Source of the DNA: Nitrospira sp.
Lineage (GTDB): Bacteria > Nitrospirota > Nitrospiria > Nitrospirales > Nitrospiraceae
Length of the DNA: 64,000 nucleotides
Assembly (NCBI GenBank): GCA_030123565.1
Contig: CP126122.1
Span: 434,001-498,000 of the forward strand
Reading direction: 5' to 3'
The notes under the pieces are model-generated. The model worked only from the letters and a program-made list of their open reading frames with translations. It had not been told where the DNA came from and searched no databases. This document shows, piece after piece, positions 62,814 through 64,000 of this stretch. Within the stretch, counting starts at the first letter, position 1. Each line of letters starts with the position of its first letter. A program made the position numbers and the translations under genes.

Positions 62814-63902
62814 TTAGAGACGGTCTGAGAGTCCGATGCCCGACGGCTCAACTTCCGAAACTGCCGGCAGGGACGAACTCACACCGAGCAGCTGCTCGTA
62901 CACGTCGATATACTCCTGCACCATCCGTTGTACGGTAAAGTGCCTGTCAAAGGCTTGCCGGCAGTTGCCGCGATTCAGGAGGGCGACATGTCCGACAGAA
63001 CGGACCATTTCATCCATCGTTTCACAGACGAATCCGGTCACGCCATGGTCGATGATTTCCGGCACCGCTCCGCGCCGGTAGGCGATGACCGGGGTGCCGC
63101 ATGCCAACGCTTCGATGAAGACCAGACCGAAGGGTTCCGGCCAGTCATAGGGAGCGAGCAGCGCGTAGGCATCGCCGAGAAAGTCGTCTTTTTCCAGATC
63201 GGTCACTTCTCCCACGAATTCGATGAGTGGATGATCGAGGAGCGGTTCGATGACGGTGCGGTAATAGTCCAGATTCGTCGGATCGATTTTGGCCCCGATT
63301 CGAAGCGGCATCTCGACCTGTTTGGCGATGGCGATGGCCTGGTCCAATCCTTTCTCCGGTGCGATGCGTCCGAGAAACACCAAATATTTCCCCACCTCGG
63401 TATGTGCTTGATACAGATCCGCCGGCAAGCCATGGTGAATCGTTTTTTGCCAATTGGCCCAGGGAATCGGATCGCGTTGGGCATGAGACACGGAGACCAG
63501 GGGCAAGTCGGTGAATTTTCCGAAGACGGGAATCAATTCGGGAAGGTCCAGGCGCGCATGGAGCGTGGTGAGGACGGGCACTCGGCAGCGCCTTGTGAGC
63601 GGGAAGGGTAAAAATTCCAAATGAGAGTGGATCAGATCAAACTCCCCGACCGAATTGAAGGCCTGCTCCAGCAAGGTGATCAAGGGCGCATCATAGTTGG
63701 TCACGACTTTGGAGAGGCGCAACGCTTCCGGACAGATCGAAACGAGGCGTGCCTTGGTGGTGGAGTCCCCGCTGGCAAAGAGCGTGACGTCATGCCCCCG
63801 ACGAACCAATTCCTCCGTGATGAAAGACACGATCCGTTCGGTGCCGCCGTACAAGACAGGTGGAACACTTTCCCATAATGGTGCGACTTGTGCGATCCTC
63901 AT
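62814..63902 (-). CDS. Family 4 glycosyltransferase, 362 aa
   Basis: ATG 63902 follows AAAGGAG. The N-terminal A-P-L-W-E-S-V-P-P-V-L-Y-G-G-T-E-R-I is the acceptor-side fold of a GT-B enzyme, and the C-terminal E-P-F-G-L-V-F-I-E-A-L-A-C-G-T-P-V-I-A-Y is the GT4 donor-binding signature. L-G-R-I-A-P-E-K-G is also characteristic. The donor and acceptor are unknown. Convergent with the PRC-barrel gene across the terminator. Confidence 0.88.
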   Translation of the reverse strand: MRIAQVAPLWESVPPVLYGGTERIVSFITEELVRRGHDVTLFASGDSTTKARLVSICPEALRLSKVVTNYDAPLITLLEQAFNSVGEFDLIHSHLEFLPFPLTRRCRVPVLTTLHARLDLPELIPVFGKFTDLPLVSVSHAQRDPIPWANWQKTIHHGLPADLYQAHTEVGKYLVFLGRIAPEKGLDQAIAIAKQVEMPLRIGAKIDPTNLDYYRTVIEPLLDHPLIEFVGEVTDLEKDDFLGDAYALLAPYDWPEPFGLVFIEALACGTPVIAYRRGAVPEIIDHGVTGFVCETMDEMVRSVGHVALLNRGNCRQAFDRHFTVQRMVQEYIDVYEQLLGVSSSLPAVSEVEPSGIGLSDRL

Positions 63903-64000
63903 GCTGATGGCTCCTTTGCAAGAAGGTCTCTCGAAGACAGTTCCTGTTGGATGGTTGGAGATCGGTGGCGGTCATCTCTCACTATCCCGGCTTTCGGCGG

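Overview
The window looks like a chromosomal segment of a Nitrospira-like bacterium (Nitrospirota). This rests on recalled family distribution (multiheme and CXXCH proteins, a very long cyclic glucan synthase, many small secreted proteins) and not on a marker gene. Gene order is mostly co-directional on the + strand, Shine-Dalgarno sequences are strong (AAGGAGG type), and many short genes sit next to visible gene relics.

Region 1 (1-7.1 kb) is a decaying stretch. It holds the N-terminus of a DUF4118 sensor protein, a frameshifted kelch gene, a chemoreceptor scrap and a few small genes. A metallo-beta-lactamase-fold gene is cut in two by an IS21-family element with a 5-bp target duplication. 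A secreted c-type heme protein (Tll0287/DUF3365-like) closes the region.

Region 2 (7.34-21.37 kb) is an integrated island in a tRNA-Arg(CCT) gene. A 48-bp copy of the tRNA 3' end marks the left edge, and the intact tRNA with a tyrosine integrase marks the right edge. A 165-bp repeat at 7379 and 8632 suggests two nested left ends, the smaller module carrying one EamA transporter. The main cargo is: (i) a five-gene, tightly packed set encoding a TIR-repeat protein, two UbiA-type prenyltransferases, an FAD amine-oxidase-type enzyme and an SRPBCC-fold protein; (ii) an anti-phage dCTP deaminase (DcdV/AvcD type) overlapping a DUF488-like gene; (iii) a Rep_trans-type replication initiator, an excisionase-like HTH protein and the integrase. 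This is a defence-island layout with an unusual TIR/isoprenoid module.

Region 3 (21.4-24.7 kb) lies beyond the tRNA. It has an older integrase relic, a PsiE-family membrane protein, a broken nuoI copy and several small genes.

Region 4 (24.7-54.4 kb) is a cluster of envelope and stress genes: small double-CXXC proteins, BON, DUF1328, DUF3015 and DUF1207 proteins, a DUF748/AsmA-like giant and a 2933-residue cyclic beta-glucan synthase. Ten copies of one promoter-like element (a dyad TGnnCA-N4-TGnnCA, usually with an ATACTGT-like box 38 bases from its start) lie in front of genes here. A CRP/FNR-family regulator gene and a relic of a second copy lie in the same cluster. Two related stem-loop transcripts or leaders (24.08 and 49.86 kb) each precede tiny membrane-protein genes.

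Region 5 (54.5-64 kb) encodes trehalose synthesis from alpha-glucan (treZ, treY) with glgC between them, then hemerythrin and PRC-barrel proteins and a convergent family-4 glycosyltransferase. Together regions 4 and 5 look like a desiccation/osmotic and envelope-stress toolkit.
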